Below are positions 1 to 8,407 of a stretch of DNA of 64,000 nt, piece by piece. The DNA is from Candidatus Melainabacteria bacterium. Lineage in GTDB: Bacteria; Cyanobacteriota; Vampirovibrionia; Obscuribacterales; Obscuribacteraceae. The translations under genes and the position numbers were made by a program. Each line of letters starts with the position of its first letter. The first letter of the stretch is position 1. The notes beneath the pieces are model-generated. The model had not been told where the DNA came from, did no database searches, and saw only the letters and a list, made by a program, of their open reading frames with translations. The DNA lies in the NCBI GenBank assembly GCA_013288645.1, contig JABDBL010000004.1, positions 60,057-124,056 of the forward strand, given 5' to 3'.

Positions 1-735
1 GCCTTTACTGAGCGCCTTCTCTTTACTAATTTCTTGTATAACTTCTGGCGGGAAATCGTGCAAAGAAATTTCGCCCACATTCATGCCACTAATCATAGGT
101 GCCTTAATAGAACCAAGCGAGCTGGGAAAACTGATGCCACTGTAGGAGAGAGGTTTACCATCCGGTTTTTGCAATTGAATAGTATTTCCTGTGGCAATCA
201 TAATGAACCAGGGAGCAGTGGCAACCTGATTTTTATTCCTATACAACTCAATATATTCAATAGATGGATCGTTAACCAGACAAAGATTGTTATGCACACT
301 TTTTATTGTCCAACATGTGTCTCTATCGATTATTTTGTCTTTTGATTCTGCTGCTTCTACAAGCTTTATTTTTAGAAATGGCACACCCTTATCTGGTTCA
401 GGTATCGTGCCATACTCCTCGCCATTGGCAATAAAAACTACGTTGCTGCCAGAGCTAATGTGAACGGGTTTAAAAAACTGCAGCTTATAGTTAATTAGCT
501 CGCTCAAAAGATTAGGTTCTTTAGCTCCGCCTGTTTTAGATACATCCGGTTTTTCTATAGAATTCTTCTGAGACAAATTATTATCTTCAGATATAGAACT
601 GATGGTGCTCGCGTCGGCTGAAACATTATTTTGCTCGTGATTAATCTCGCCTTGTGCCTTACTAAAAGCAGTAGTTAAGCAACTGGCAAGTAAAAGCAAC
701 TGCACAAGCACACAACAACTTTTACGAACGAACAA
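1..735 (-). CDS. Secreted hypothetical protein, runs off the left edge (3' partial)
   Basis: Open minus frame from TTG at 735 preceded by GGAGGCGACC (SD); N-terminus MFVRKSCCVLVQLLLLASCLTTAFSKAQG looks like a signal peptide; no stop to position 1. Not in the supplied ORF track. Confidence 0.75.
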   Translation of the reverse strand, partial: MFVRKSCCVLVQLLLLASCLTTAFSKAQGEINHEQNNVSADASTISSISEDNNLSQKNSIEKPDVSKTGGAKEPNLLSELINYKLQFFKPVHISSGSNVVFIANGEEYGTIPEPDKGVPFLKIKLVEAAESKDKIIDRDTCWTIKSVHNNLCLVNDPSIEYIELYRNKNQVATAPWFIMIATGNTIQLQKPDGKPLSYSGISFPSSLGSIKAPMISGMNVGEISLHDFPPEVIQEISKEKALSKG

Positions 736-774
736 GGTCGCCTCCTTCTTTTACGCTAAATTATTAAATTGAAT

Positions 775-1104
775 CTATTTGATTAAGCCCTTCATTTCGC
801 TCATGCCTTGCTTTTCAACCATATTAGTGACACTTCTTTTCATTTGACTTTCAGCTAACCCTTCAAGACCACTTGCCTTTGAGGCAGCTGTTGCTGGGGC
901 AGGACCCAATATCATTGTGCCTTTTGTGGTCACTGTCAATGAATATTTAGCACCTGAGTTTTGATCAATAACCGCATATTGACCAGGAGTCATAGTAGTG
1001 GTGCCCACTTCTGTTGGACCTGTTATTGCGCTATCAGCGGCATATGCACTTAGATTTAACGACAGAAGAGATAATATTGCCCATGACATGAATAATTTGT
1101 ACAT
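775..1104 (-). CDS. Small secreted hypothetical protein
   Basis: 109-aa ORF with signal peptide MYKLFMSWAILSLLSLNLSAYAA. Confidence 0.6.
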   Translation of the reverse strand: MYKLFMSWAILSLLSLNLSAYAADSAITGPTEVGTTTMTPGQYAVIDQNSGAKYSLTVTTKGTMILGPAPATAASKASGLEGLAESQMKRSVTNMVEKQGMSEMKGLIK

Positions 1105-1564
1105 ATCTTTTACCTTCTTTACTACTAATAAAATTGTGATTTAGGGTGATAAACTCATGCATTCAATAAGACCGTTCAAACTGAGGATATTTTAACTTAT
1201 TGGTATCTATGATACTAAGCAATAATTTGGCTAGAAATCCTATATCGATTCCATCGGCAGCCGGATAGAATCAAAATTCCAAGTTCCTCCTCAAGCTATT
1301 GTCTGTGATTACGATGCAACACCGAGTGGATTCCGCGCCGACGGACTGATGTTTATTGATTACGAAAATAAATAACACTGTAGAAATAAAAAAGGAGCTA
1401 CAAATAACTCAGTTAAGAGTTTCATAGCTCCTGGTGGCGCCCACGGGGTTACCTCAATTATGACCTGACCATGAACCAATTTGCATCTGATTACTCCCAT
1501 AGAAAGAATCGACTTTTATTTGCCGTAATTTCACCTGCACTGCTGTGCCAGGATAACTAGTCAC

Positions 1565-2152
1565 TCACGAGCTTTCGTCATCGTCCCAAACCCAACTACC
1601 AAAGTCCTTCCTCAGGATCTCGATTATCGAACCGCTCCGCTCCCATTTATGATCTGGTGGTAAAATCAACTCCGTCTCGAAGGTCGGACACACCCGTTGG
1701 TTGAACGCGAGGATCCAGGGAACCGAAACTGGCTGACTGGTAATCCTCTGCAGGAATTCGCCTTCTGGTAGACTCCGATGTGGAGACTCGCACTCCATCA
1801 GATAATAATCGGCATCGATAGACGCTGCGGTCTCCCGAAGAAGAGTGCGCCAGCGAATTGCCTCTTTTTCGTTGGTCAATTGTGGCCAGAACATCTCGTC
1901 TCCCTCTTCTAAGATAACTGTTCTTCCGCTTTTGTCGAGGCCGTCCAGGAGTTCCAGGGATATAACCCCATTTCCAACCTCAAATCCAAACCAGACACCT
2001 TGCCAGGTGCTTGATACAGCTAGCGCCTCGGCAACGGTCTTGAACGGCACGAACGACTGCCCAGGGTACGCGGTAACGAACTGCTCCTGCTCGCTAGACC
2101 AGGACAACTCGCAACAACGCTGGAGTACGTGGCGCGCTCCGAATCTTTCCAT
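1565..2152 (-). CDS. Hypothetical cytosolic protein, 195 aa
   Basis: Complete ORF rich in W/E/D, more GC-rich than its surroundings. Confidence 0.6.
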   Translation of the reverse strand: MERFGARHVLQRCCELSWSSEQEQFVTAYPGQSFVPFKTVAEALAVSSTWQGVWFGFEVGNGVISLELLDGLDKSGRTVILEEGDEMFWPQLTNEKEAIRWRTLLRETAASIDADYYLMECESPHRSLPEGEFLQRITSQPVSVPWILAFNQRVCPTFETELILPPDHKWERSGSIIEILRKDFGSWVWDDDESS

Positions 2153-2539
2153 GCAGGCAAAGACACACTCAAATAGCTCTGCCCTCGACAGGAGCGACCG
2201 TGCAAATCGAGTAATTAAATCAACTGAAATCCTCTATCAACTCCCAAAAGCTTGATTATTGCTCCCAATGATCATTTTACGCTACCGGCCAATGCTTTCC
2301 CATCCCAATATATCATTATGGCATATTCGTTAGACAACCTGAGAAATACTAAGAAAACAATGCGGTATAATCCTCCCAACCTGCTGGGCTATCGACAGAG
2401 GTGAGTTTGAATTTAAGCCATGGTATCAAAGTCCATATGCTACTGCTATGCCCTCCTGCAAGACCAAGAATCGTTGAATTCTTCGTGTGTCAGTTTTCTA
2501 TCAAGCAACGAGTGAACGACCATTTCGGAAGGAACAATT

Positions 2540-2971
2540 ATGAACAACCTTTGCTCATTTTCTAGATCTACTGCTTTAACCCTGGTTGGCATATTCATGT
2601 GTCTAGTGGGGGCAGTGCCAATAACCCGGGCTGATGAAGTAGGGCAGGGAGATTGCTTTAGCGGAGGCACTAATTTAAAAGAATACTATGAAAAACAAAT
2701 TGATGATTGCTCAAAAGTCTTGAAGCTAAATCCTAAAGATGAGGATACTTATGTTAAGCGTGGGTTTGCTTATGGTGGATTAAAACAATACCAAAACGGA
2801 ATTGATGATTGCTGTAAGGCTTTAGCTCTAAATCCTAGATTTGAGCGAGCCTATTCCATACGTGGTTATATCTATGAACAATTAAAGGAATACCAAAAAG
2901 CACAAGACGATTATGCTAAAGCCTTAACTCTAAATCCTAATTTTGAAGAATGTTCTTCTGTTCGCAAATAG
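2540..2971 (+). CDS. Secreted TPR-repeat protein
   Basis: Signal peptide then repeated KLNPKDEDTYVKRGFAYGGLKQYQNGIDDCCKALALNP TPR motifs; SD GGAAGGA upstream. Confidence 0.75.
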   Translation: MNNLCSFSRSTALTLVGIFMCLVGAVPITRADEVGQGDCFSGGTNLKEYYEKQIDDCSKVLKLNPKDEDTYVKRGFAYGGLKQYQNGIDDCCKALALNPRFERAYSIRGYIYEQLKEYQKAQDDYAKALTLNPNFEECSSVRK

Positions 2972-3106
2972 CAAAGTGGCTAAAGACTCAACACAGCAAG
3001 ACAGCCTTGTAAGTTGCTGGAATTGCCGAGATTCTGCGCTTTAATATTGCCGTCAACAGATGAGGCAGCCAAAAGCAATTTTTATCCAAATAGTATTCAT
3101 TATTCT

Positions 3107-3337
3107 TCACAGCAAGTGAGAAGAACTTGCTCGTTTTCCAATAGAATAACCAGCAAAACATAAGAGCACAATCACAGATGCTAAGAAAATATAATGCGGA
3201 AAAAATAGCACAGCAACAATAATAGAAAAAAGCACACTCAGAACAAGCTTGATCCAATACTTTCTCATTTTTTCTGAAACCGTAGTTATTGTTTTGCCTA
3301 CCGATATTTCAATTATCTCAGCTTGCAGCCAAACCAA
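3107..3337 (-). CDS. Small membrane protein (hypothetical)
   Basis: 76-aa ORF with two hydrophobic segments. Confidence 0.4.
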   Translation of the reverse strand: MVWLQAEIIEISVGKTITTVSEKMRKYWIKLVLSVLFSIIVAVLFFPHYIFLASVIVLLCFAGYSIGKRASSSHLL

Positions 3338-3346
3338 GGCATACAG

Positions 3347-3811
3347 TTAAGGATAATCTACAAAACGAACCTCGAACGACTCTATTCTTCCTTGATCGCC
3401 TGATAAATAGACCGAAGTGAAAATTTTAGCTTTCCCTTTCTCAAAAACGGCTGGCGTAGCACACTTATATATGTCGGTGCAGCCACTCTTACCACACATT
3501 TTGCCGTCGAAATCTATTTGAGAATCTCCAAGAGTTTTTAAGGAACCAAGATTCTTTGCGCAACTAGCGAATAGGGATTCGAAATCTTTCTTGTAACCTC
3601 CGTTTAGATCTTCTAAAAGACATTTTCCGGAATATTGGCGTAAGTTATTTAAATCCCAGTTTTTAACTACAGCCGGTATCGTCCGGTTTAAATATTCTCT
3701 GGCTTCTCGGTTAGGCAGACCAAAGATCAAGCGTAGAGAAATAAGGAGACAAGTCCCTAGAAGTACAATCACTATGCCAATGCGTAAAATTTTGACCAGG
3801 ATTTTCTTCAT
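3347..3811 (-). CDS. Membrane-anchored hypothetical protein
   Basis: 154-aa ORF with N-terminal TM segment ILRIGIVIVLLGTCLLISLRLIFG. Confidence 0.55.
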   Translation of the reverse strand: MKKILVKILRIGIVIVLLGTCLLISLRLIFGLPNREAREYLNRTIPAVVKNWDLNNLRQYSGKCLLEDLNGGYKKDFESLFASCAKNLGSLKTLGDSQIDFDGKMCGKSGCTDIYKCATPAVFEKGKAKIFTSVYLSGDQGRIESFEVRFVDYP

Positions 3812-3941
3812 CCCAAGATTATACCCAAACTAATATTAAGGAGTGCTTCGTAACGTACATAATCTGGAAGAGAGGGCTGCCTGACATTACGGAGAGGCAA
3901 AATTCGAGAGGTTAGTCTAAAGAGGTTATATCAATTTTGCT

Positions 3942-5246
3942 CTAGGGTGAAATTCTATAGCGATCACGCGGGTATAACGTAGCTTGTCTGACATTACTGA
4001 GATGCAGAATCTGAGCAGTCAGTCTTTCCAAGCCGATTGCTAAGCCACCATGTGGAGGCATACCAATTTCGAACATACGTAAATGATCTTCGAAAGATTC
4101 TGGGTTGATGGAACGTTTTTCGAGTGCATTTTCAAGATCGCTGCGACGATGAAGGCGCTGTCCACCGGTGGTGATTTCTAGTCCTTCAAAAAGTAAGTCA
4201 AAGCTTTCAGCAGCACCTCTATCTCCTCTTGGATGAGTATAAAAAGGTCTGCCGGATAGTGGAAAGCCAATAACAAAAACGGCGGCTATATTAGTTTCTT
4301 TTTTGGCAATTTCACATAATTGACGCTCGGCAAGGGGATCCAAATCGTCAATGAGATCGTCTCTGCCGAAATTATCTTTCAGTTTTTGCAAGCAATCAGC
4401 AAATTCCCATATTGGCACTGTTAACATAGAAGGCAGGGGTTCTCTGTTATGTCTCTTCAGTAGAGCCACATAATTTTCGTTTATCTGCTCAAAAATAAAA
4501 GTTAAAAGCTCACGTTCTAATTGAATAACTTCTTCAGGACCGTCTATAAATCCCATCTCTAAATCTAATGAACAGTATTCAGTAAGATGACGACTACTAG
4601 CATGCGGTTCTGCTCGATAAACATGTCCGGTTTCAAATACTCTTTCTAAGCCGGCTACACCATGCTCTTTGTAGAACTGAGGGCTTTGAGCAAGATAAGC
4701 CGAGCGCTCAAAATACTTAATGGCAAAAAGACTAGTACCGCCCTCGGTGCCACTGGAAACAATTTTAGAAGTAATTATTTCAGTAAAATGCCGCTCTTGC
4801 AAAAATTGCCGCAAATATTGCAAAATGGCAGCCTGTATTTTAAAAATGTCGCCTACTTGTTCGTTCCGCAAAGAAAGCGCACGGTAAGTAAGTAAGGTGT
4901 CTATACCTACTTCACTAATATTTGAGGAGGAATTAAAAGGTAAAGTAAGGCTCACTTCGTTGAGCGCGGTAATGTCTTTGAGCTCTAATTCCAATCCGGA
5001 AGGGGACCGGGGTTCGTTTTTAATTTGACCGATAATTTCAACCGGCATTTCCAGCTTGAGATTGAGATGCCGCCAAGCCGATGTATCGGCAACGCACTGT
5101 ATTTCCCCAGTACAGTCCTTTAAAACAATAAAGGTAGTGCGCGCTAATTCGCGTAATCGATAAATCCAACCGCGAATAAGTATTGTCTCGCTAGTCGATG
5201 GTTTAAGGGTATTAATGAGTACTCGGACACGCTTTTCCATAGTCAT
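3942..5246 (-). CDS. aspS: Aspartyl-tRNA synthetase, short archaeal-type/possibly nondiscriminating form
   Basis: 434 aa; OB-fold ILIRGWIYRLRELARTTFIVLKDCTGEIQCV; class II motif 2 FETGHVYRAEPHASSRHLTEYCSLDLEMGFI; motif 3 GGLAIGLERL. Confidence 0.88.
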   Translation of the reverse strand: MTMEKRVRVLINTLKPSTSETILIRGWIYRLRELARTTFIVLKDCTGEIQCVADTSAWRHLNLKLEMPVEIIGQIKNEPRSPSGLELELKDITALNEVSLTLPFNSSSNISEVGIDTLLTYRALSLRNEQVGDIFKIQAAILQYLRQFLQERHFTEIITSKIVSSGTEGGTSLFAIKYFERSAYLAQSPQFYKEHGVAGLERVFETGHVYRAEPHASSRHLTEYCSLDLEMGFIDGPEEVIQLERELLTFIFEQINENYVALLKRHNREPLPSMLTVPIWEFADCLQKLKDNFGRDDLIDDLDPLAERQLCEIAKKETNIAAVFVIGFPLSGRPFYTHPRGDRGAAESFDLLFEGLEITTGGQRLHRRSDLENALEKRSINPESFEDHLRMFEIGMPPHGGLAIGLERLTAQILHLSNVRQATLYPRDRYRISP

Positions 5247-5251
5247 GATTA

Positions 5252-5462
5252 TTCCTAAGCATTTGTTATCTCAAATGCTGGAACCATAAAAATGGCGGTG
5301 CCATCCAGCTTCTACTCATGTAGCTCTTATTTATTACTGTATCGTAGCAATTACGCTTCGACTTAATAAGGCCTGTTCTTGATAAGTGCGATATTTTTAT
5401 AGACTTACTTAGAACTTCCGGTTCAGCCAAATCTCTCCGAGGGGTCTATCCTCTTCAATGAG
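5252..5462 (-). promoter_or_regulatory. Candidate T-box leader (translational type) upstream of aspS
   Basis: Minus strand: antisequestrator GCTGGA-[TGGCACCG]-CCAT-TTTT-ATGG-T-TCCAGC (5277-5309) with T-box bulge UGGCACC; competing hairpin TTCC-A-GCATTTG-AGATAA-CAAATGC-TTA-GGAA (5252-5283) pairs with the SD GGAA 5 nt before ATG 5246; upstream AGAGA element and ATAGAC/GTCTAT stem. Confidence 0.75.
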
Positions 5463-5469
5463 TGCTGGT

Positions 5470-5497
5470 ATTATAACAAACGAATATGCTTTGGCAA
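5470..5497 (-). promoter_or_regulatory. Sigma70-like promoter of the aspS leader
   Basis: Minus strand TTGCCA (5492-5497) - 16 nt - TATAAT (5470-5475), predicting a TSS near 5462. Confidence 0.6.
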
Positions 5498-5515
5498 TAC
5501 AAATATTTTTCACAA

Positions 5516-6418
5516 TTAGCCTTTGGACTGCAAATCAAGCCTTAGGGTCAAGCAGCAGACCGAGCCCCCCGCTAAACCAAATTTATCCACTGGCACTGCA
5601 ATTATTGAATAACCTCTTTCTTGCAATATATTTTTGAGCTTATCGGAACATTGCCAGAGAACTATTTTGTCGTCAATATTCACAAGGTTACAAACGAAAT
5701 TGAATGCATCTTCTTTATCGAGCGCTATCAACTTGTCCGCATATACACGCTCTTTAATAAGTTTTTGCGACTGCTCAGAAAAAGCATCAGGGTAATAAAT
5801 TATGTCACCATATTTAAGAGGGCTAAGACTCAGATCAAGATGATAAAAGCGAGAGGACAATAATTCTAAAGCCACAACTTCTCTTCCATAATACTCTTGT
5901 ATATACACACTCGCTTCTTTACTAGAGCGCGGCCCATAACCAGACCAGAAGAGTTGACGATAATTGTCCCATATACAATCACCAGCTCCTTCTTGGAAAA
6001 GTCCGGTCGGCAATTCCTGGACAGTTTTTACCAATCCTTGTTTTTTTGCCTTGTGGAAATACTGAGCAAAGTATTTCTCCTCTGGCTGTCTTTCTTTATA
6101 ATGAAAGCGCGCTAAAAGTGTTCGTCCATCCAAAATAATGGCAGCATTAGCCGTAAAGACCATGTCTGGCACCCCGGACTCTTGCTTAATCAGATTAACA
6201 GCAATGCCTAAAGATTGAAAAGTTTGATACAGATATTGCCATTGCTGGCTGGCGATTTGCTTAAACTGACTAGAATTATCGCTCCATTTTTGTGGTTCCA
6301 TCCATTGATTAATTTCATAAGTAACGGCAAAATAGTCTGGTGCGCTCATTAAAAGTCGGGAAATGGGAGCTGACTTATCTTTGCTAATTTCCTTTGCTGG
6401 TGTGATCTCACTAGACAT
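5516..6418 (-). CDS. Arginine deiminase/dimethylargininase-superfamily amidinohydrolase (ArgZ/DDAH-like)
   Basis: RLLMSAPDYFAVTYEINQWM...PDMVFTANAA...FQEGAGDCIWD...YHLDLSLSPL...GGSVCCLTL; catalytic His and Cys contexts recognisable. Confidence 0.8.
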   Translation of the reverse strand: MSSEITPAKEISKDKSAPISRLLMSAPDYFAVTYEINQWMEPQKWSDNSSQFKQIASQQWQYLYQTFQSLGIAVNLIKQESGVPDMVFTANAAIILDGRTLLARFHYKERQPEEKYFAQYFHKAKKQGLVKTVQELPTGLFQEGAGDCIWDNYRQLFWSGYGPRSSKEASVYIQEYYGREVVALELLSSRFYHLDLSLSPLKYGDIIYYPDAFSEQSQKLIKERVYADKLIALDKEDAFNFVCNLVNIDDKIVLWQCSDKLKNILQERGYSIIAVPVDKFGLAGGSVCCLTLRLDLQSKG

Positions 6419-6512
6419 TAATTACTCTGTTTCTCAATTAGCCTAATTTGGCAGAACTGGCAATAAATTCTTACGTTATAGTAATCATAATATAATAAGC
6501 ATCAAGGTCGCA

Positions 6513-7391
6513 ATGATAAGATTCTTCGCCAAATCCTATAATCGTAAAATCATTTTTTTGTTCTGTGTAGTCAATCTAGGTATTCCTTGCTCTTTGGCAC
6601 AACCTGCTATGTATTTGGACAAGGTATCTTCCACCCCCGATTTAACCCAAACTGATCCCCGCGGACAATTTGCCGAAAATGGCACTAACTATTGCGCACC
6701 AGTTGCAGTATCAAATTCGTTCGTTTGGTTAAGCGATCATGGCTATCCTAAGTTATTGCCAGACAGCAGCAAAAGCGTGTCCCAAGCGAATAACCAAACT
6801 GACATGTTAAATAGACAAATAGCTTTGGCAAAAATTTTAAGTTCACCAGAATTCATGAATACACACGCTGATGAAGGAACCTATGTAGACAACGTGCTTT
6901 TAGGAATAAAAAAATATGTTCAAAAGCAAGGGTATTCAATCAAACAATTGTCTTATCAGGGTTTCCGCGCTAATTTACCTGAATTTGATATAGGAGTGCG
7001 CAACCCTCGTTTACCCTTGCTAAAACAAGGGATCACTGGCAAATCAGGCGTTTGGCTTAATGTAGGTTGGTATCAGCATAAACCCGAAAGTGGAACTTAT
7101 GTAAGGGTTGGAGGACACTGGATAACCCTGGTCGGTTATGGGGTGGATAAAGATGATAAACCGGCTAAAAATATGCTAATTGTGCACAACCCGTCACCTA
7201 GAGCCGGAACAATGTTCCACAATGATTTCATTGCCTTAGAGCCTATTCAAGGTGTGTTGGTCAGCCGCAGGGGGCTGCTCGGCTTCCCACGCCCAGCCTG
7301 GGGTTTTTATAAAATTACGGGTGACTTAAGTCCAATTCCTGGCAGTGACACTGCTATTTTAGAAAGTGCAGTAATGCTCGAATTGTATTAA
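6513..7391 (+). CDS. Secreted C39-like cysteine peptidase
   Basis: Signal peptide; GTNYCAPVAVSNSFVWL (Cys box) and GGHWITLVGYG (His box). Confidence 0.7.
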   Translation: MIRFFAKSYNRKIIFLFCVVNLGIPCSLAQPAMYLDKVSSTPDLTQTDPRGQFAENGTNYCAPVAVSNSFVWLSDHGYPKLLPDSSKSVSQANNQTDMLNRQIALAKILSSPEFMNTHADEGTYVDNVLLGIKKYVQKQGYSIKQLSYQGFRANLPEFDIGVRNPRLPLLKQGITGKSGVWLNVGWYQHKPESGTYVRVGGHWITLVGYGVDKDDKPAKNMLIVHNPSPRAGTMFHNDFIALEPIQGVLVSRRGLLGFPRPAWGFYKITGDLSPIPGSDTAILESAVMLELY

Positions 7392-7459
7392 ATAAGCATT
7401 GTTAAACAGCATTATTTAGCAGTATTATTAGGGGGTTAATCCCAACTCTACGATAGAAA

Positions 7460-8407
7460 GTGTCAAAATATCATTTCAGCGCTAAATTATTCAATTTGCT
7501 TGTGGTTGTTAATCTAGCAGGGCAATTACCAGTATTTAGCCAAGAATTGGGACAAAGTGATTGGCAAACGCCAAATAATAGTCAATCTCCCTCCAATAGC
7601 CAACCTACAGGTCAGTCAGATTGGCAAAATCAGACTACAAACTCAAACCAAGGCTGGCAAACGCCTGGTTTAAGCCAATCTAGTTCTTCTACAGGATCAA
7701 GCCAGTCTTATGGACAGTCCGGCGGACAAAATCTAGGTCAAAGCTCATGGCAAAATCCTACAAACAATTATAGTCAGGGACAGTATTCTGGGCAAAGCGA
7801 ATTGCAAACACCAGGATTAAATCAAAACAGCAACAATGTTGGCCAATCAGCTTGGCAGCAGCCACAAAGCGCTTTTCAGGCTACTGCAAATAATTCAAAT
7901 AACCAAACCGACTATTATTCTGGGCAAGCTAGTCAGACTAACTTAAATCAAATGGTCCAGAATAACCAAAATAATGGTCAGAGCAGTCAAATTCCTCAAA
8001 CCTGGCAGACTCAAGCACAGCCGCAACAAGGTCAGGTTCAAAAAAAGAGCGGCGGATTATCACAAGTGATAGGCAGCATGACCAATACCGCCTTAACTGC
8101 AGCCAGGGTTGCCACTCCGATGGTTAACATGTTTATGTATAGCAGAGCATTATCAAGTTCGCCCATGGCTGCAATGACCATGCCCTACGGCATGATGGGT
8201 ATGGGGAACATGATGGGTATGGGGAATATGATGGGCATGGGGGGTTACGGTATGGGGGGCTACGGTATGGGTATGCCATACGGTTATGCTGCTCCAGTGC
8301 AAACAATTCCAGTGCCGGTGCAAACAGTGCCAGTACAAACAGTACCTTATGGCACAACGCCTAATTATCCTGGTAATACCGGTGTGTCTTCATTTATGAA
8401 TTACTAG
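7460..8407 (+). CDS. Secreted Q/N/S-rich low-complexity protein with C-terminal M/G-rich repeats
   Basis: GTG-start ORF, 315 aa; QS(D/S)WQ(T/N)PxxN repeats and MMGMGNMMGMGNMMGMGGYGMGGYGMGMPYG tract. Confidence 0.65.
   Translation: MSKYHFSAKLFNLLVVVNLAGQLPVFSQELGQSDWQTPNNSQSPSNSQPTGQSDWQNQTTNSNQGWQTPGLSQSSSSTGSSQSYGQSGGQNLGQSSWQNPTNNYSQGQYSGQSELQTPGLNQNSNNVGQSAWQQPQSAFQATANNSNNQTDYYSGQASQTNLNQMVQNNQNNGQSSQIPQTWQTQAQPQQGQVQKKSGGLSQVIGSMTNTALTAARVATPMVNMFMYSRALSSSPMAAMTMPYGMMGMGNMMGMGNMMGMGGYGMGGYGMGMPYGYAAPVQTIPVPVQTVPVQTVPYGTTPNYPGNTGVSSFMNY
8190..8278 (+). repeat. In-frame short tandem repeat coding (M)MGMGN / GGYGM
   Basis: atgatgggtatggggaac|atgatgggtatggggaat|atgatgggcatgggg|ggttacggtatgggg|ggctacggtatg. 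Confidence 0.85.

Noticed and set aside
34-345. 103-aa + strand ORF
   Set aside because: Antisense to the better-supported secreted-protein frame (1-735, minus); sequence looks non-protein-like.
1393-1432. Inverted repeat AGGAGCTA...TAGCTCCT followed by TGGTGGCGCCCACGGGG, considered as a fourth tRNA-tail site
   Set aside because: Does not match the T-arm/acceptor tail of units A-C; more likely a terminator-like hairpin.
1845-2255. 136-aa + ORF (and 2020-2205 minus)
   Set aside because: Antisense/out-of-frame shadows of the 195-aa gene 1565-2152 in a GC-richer stretch.
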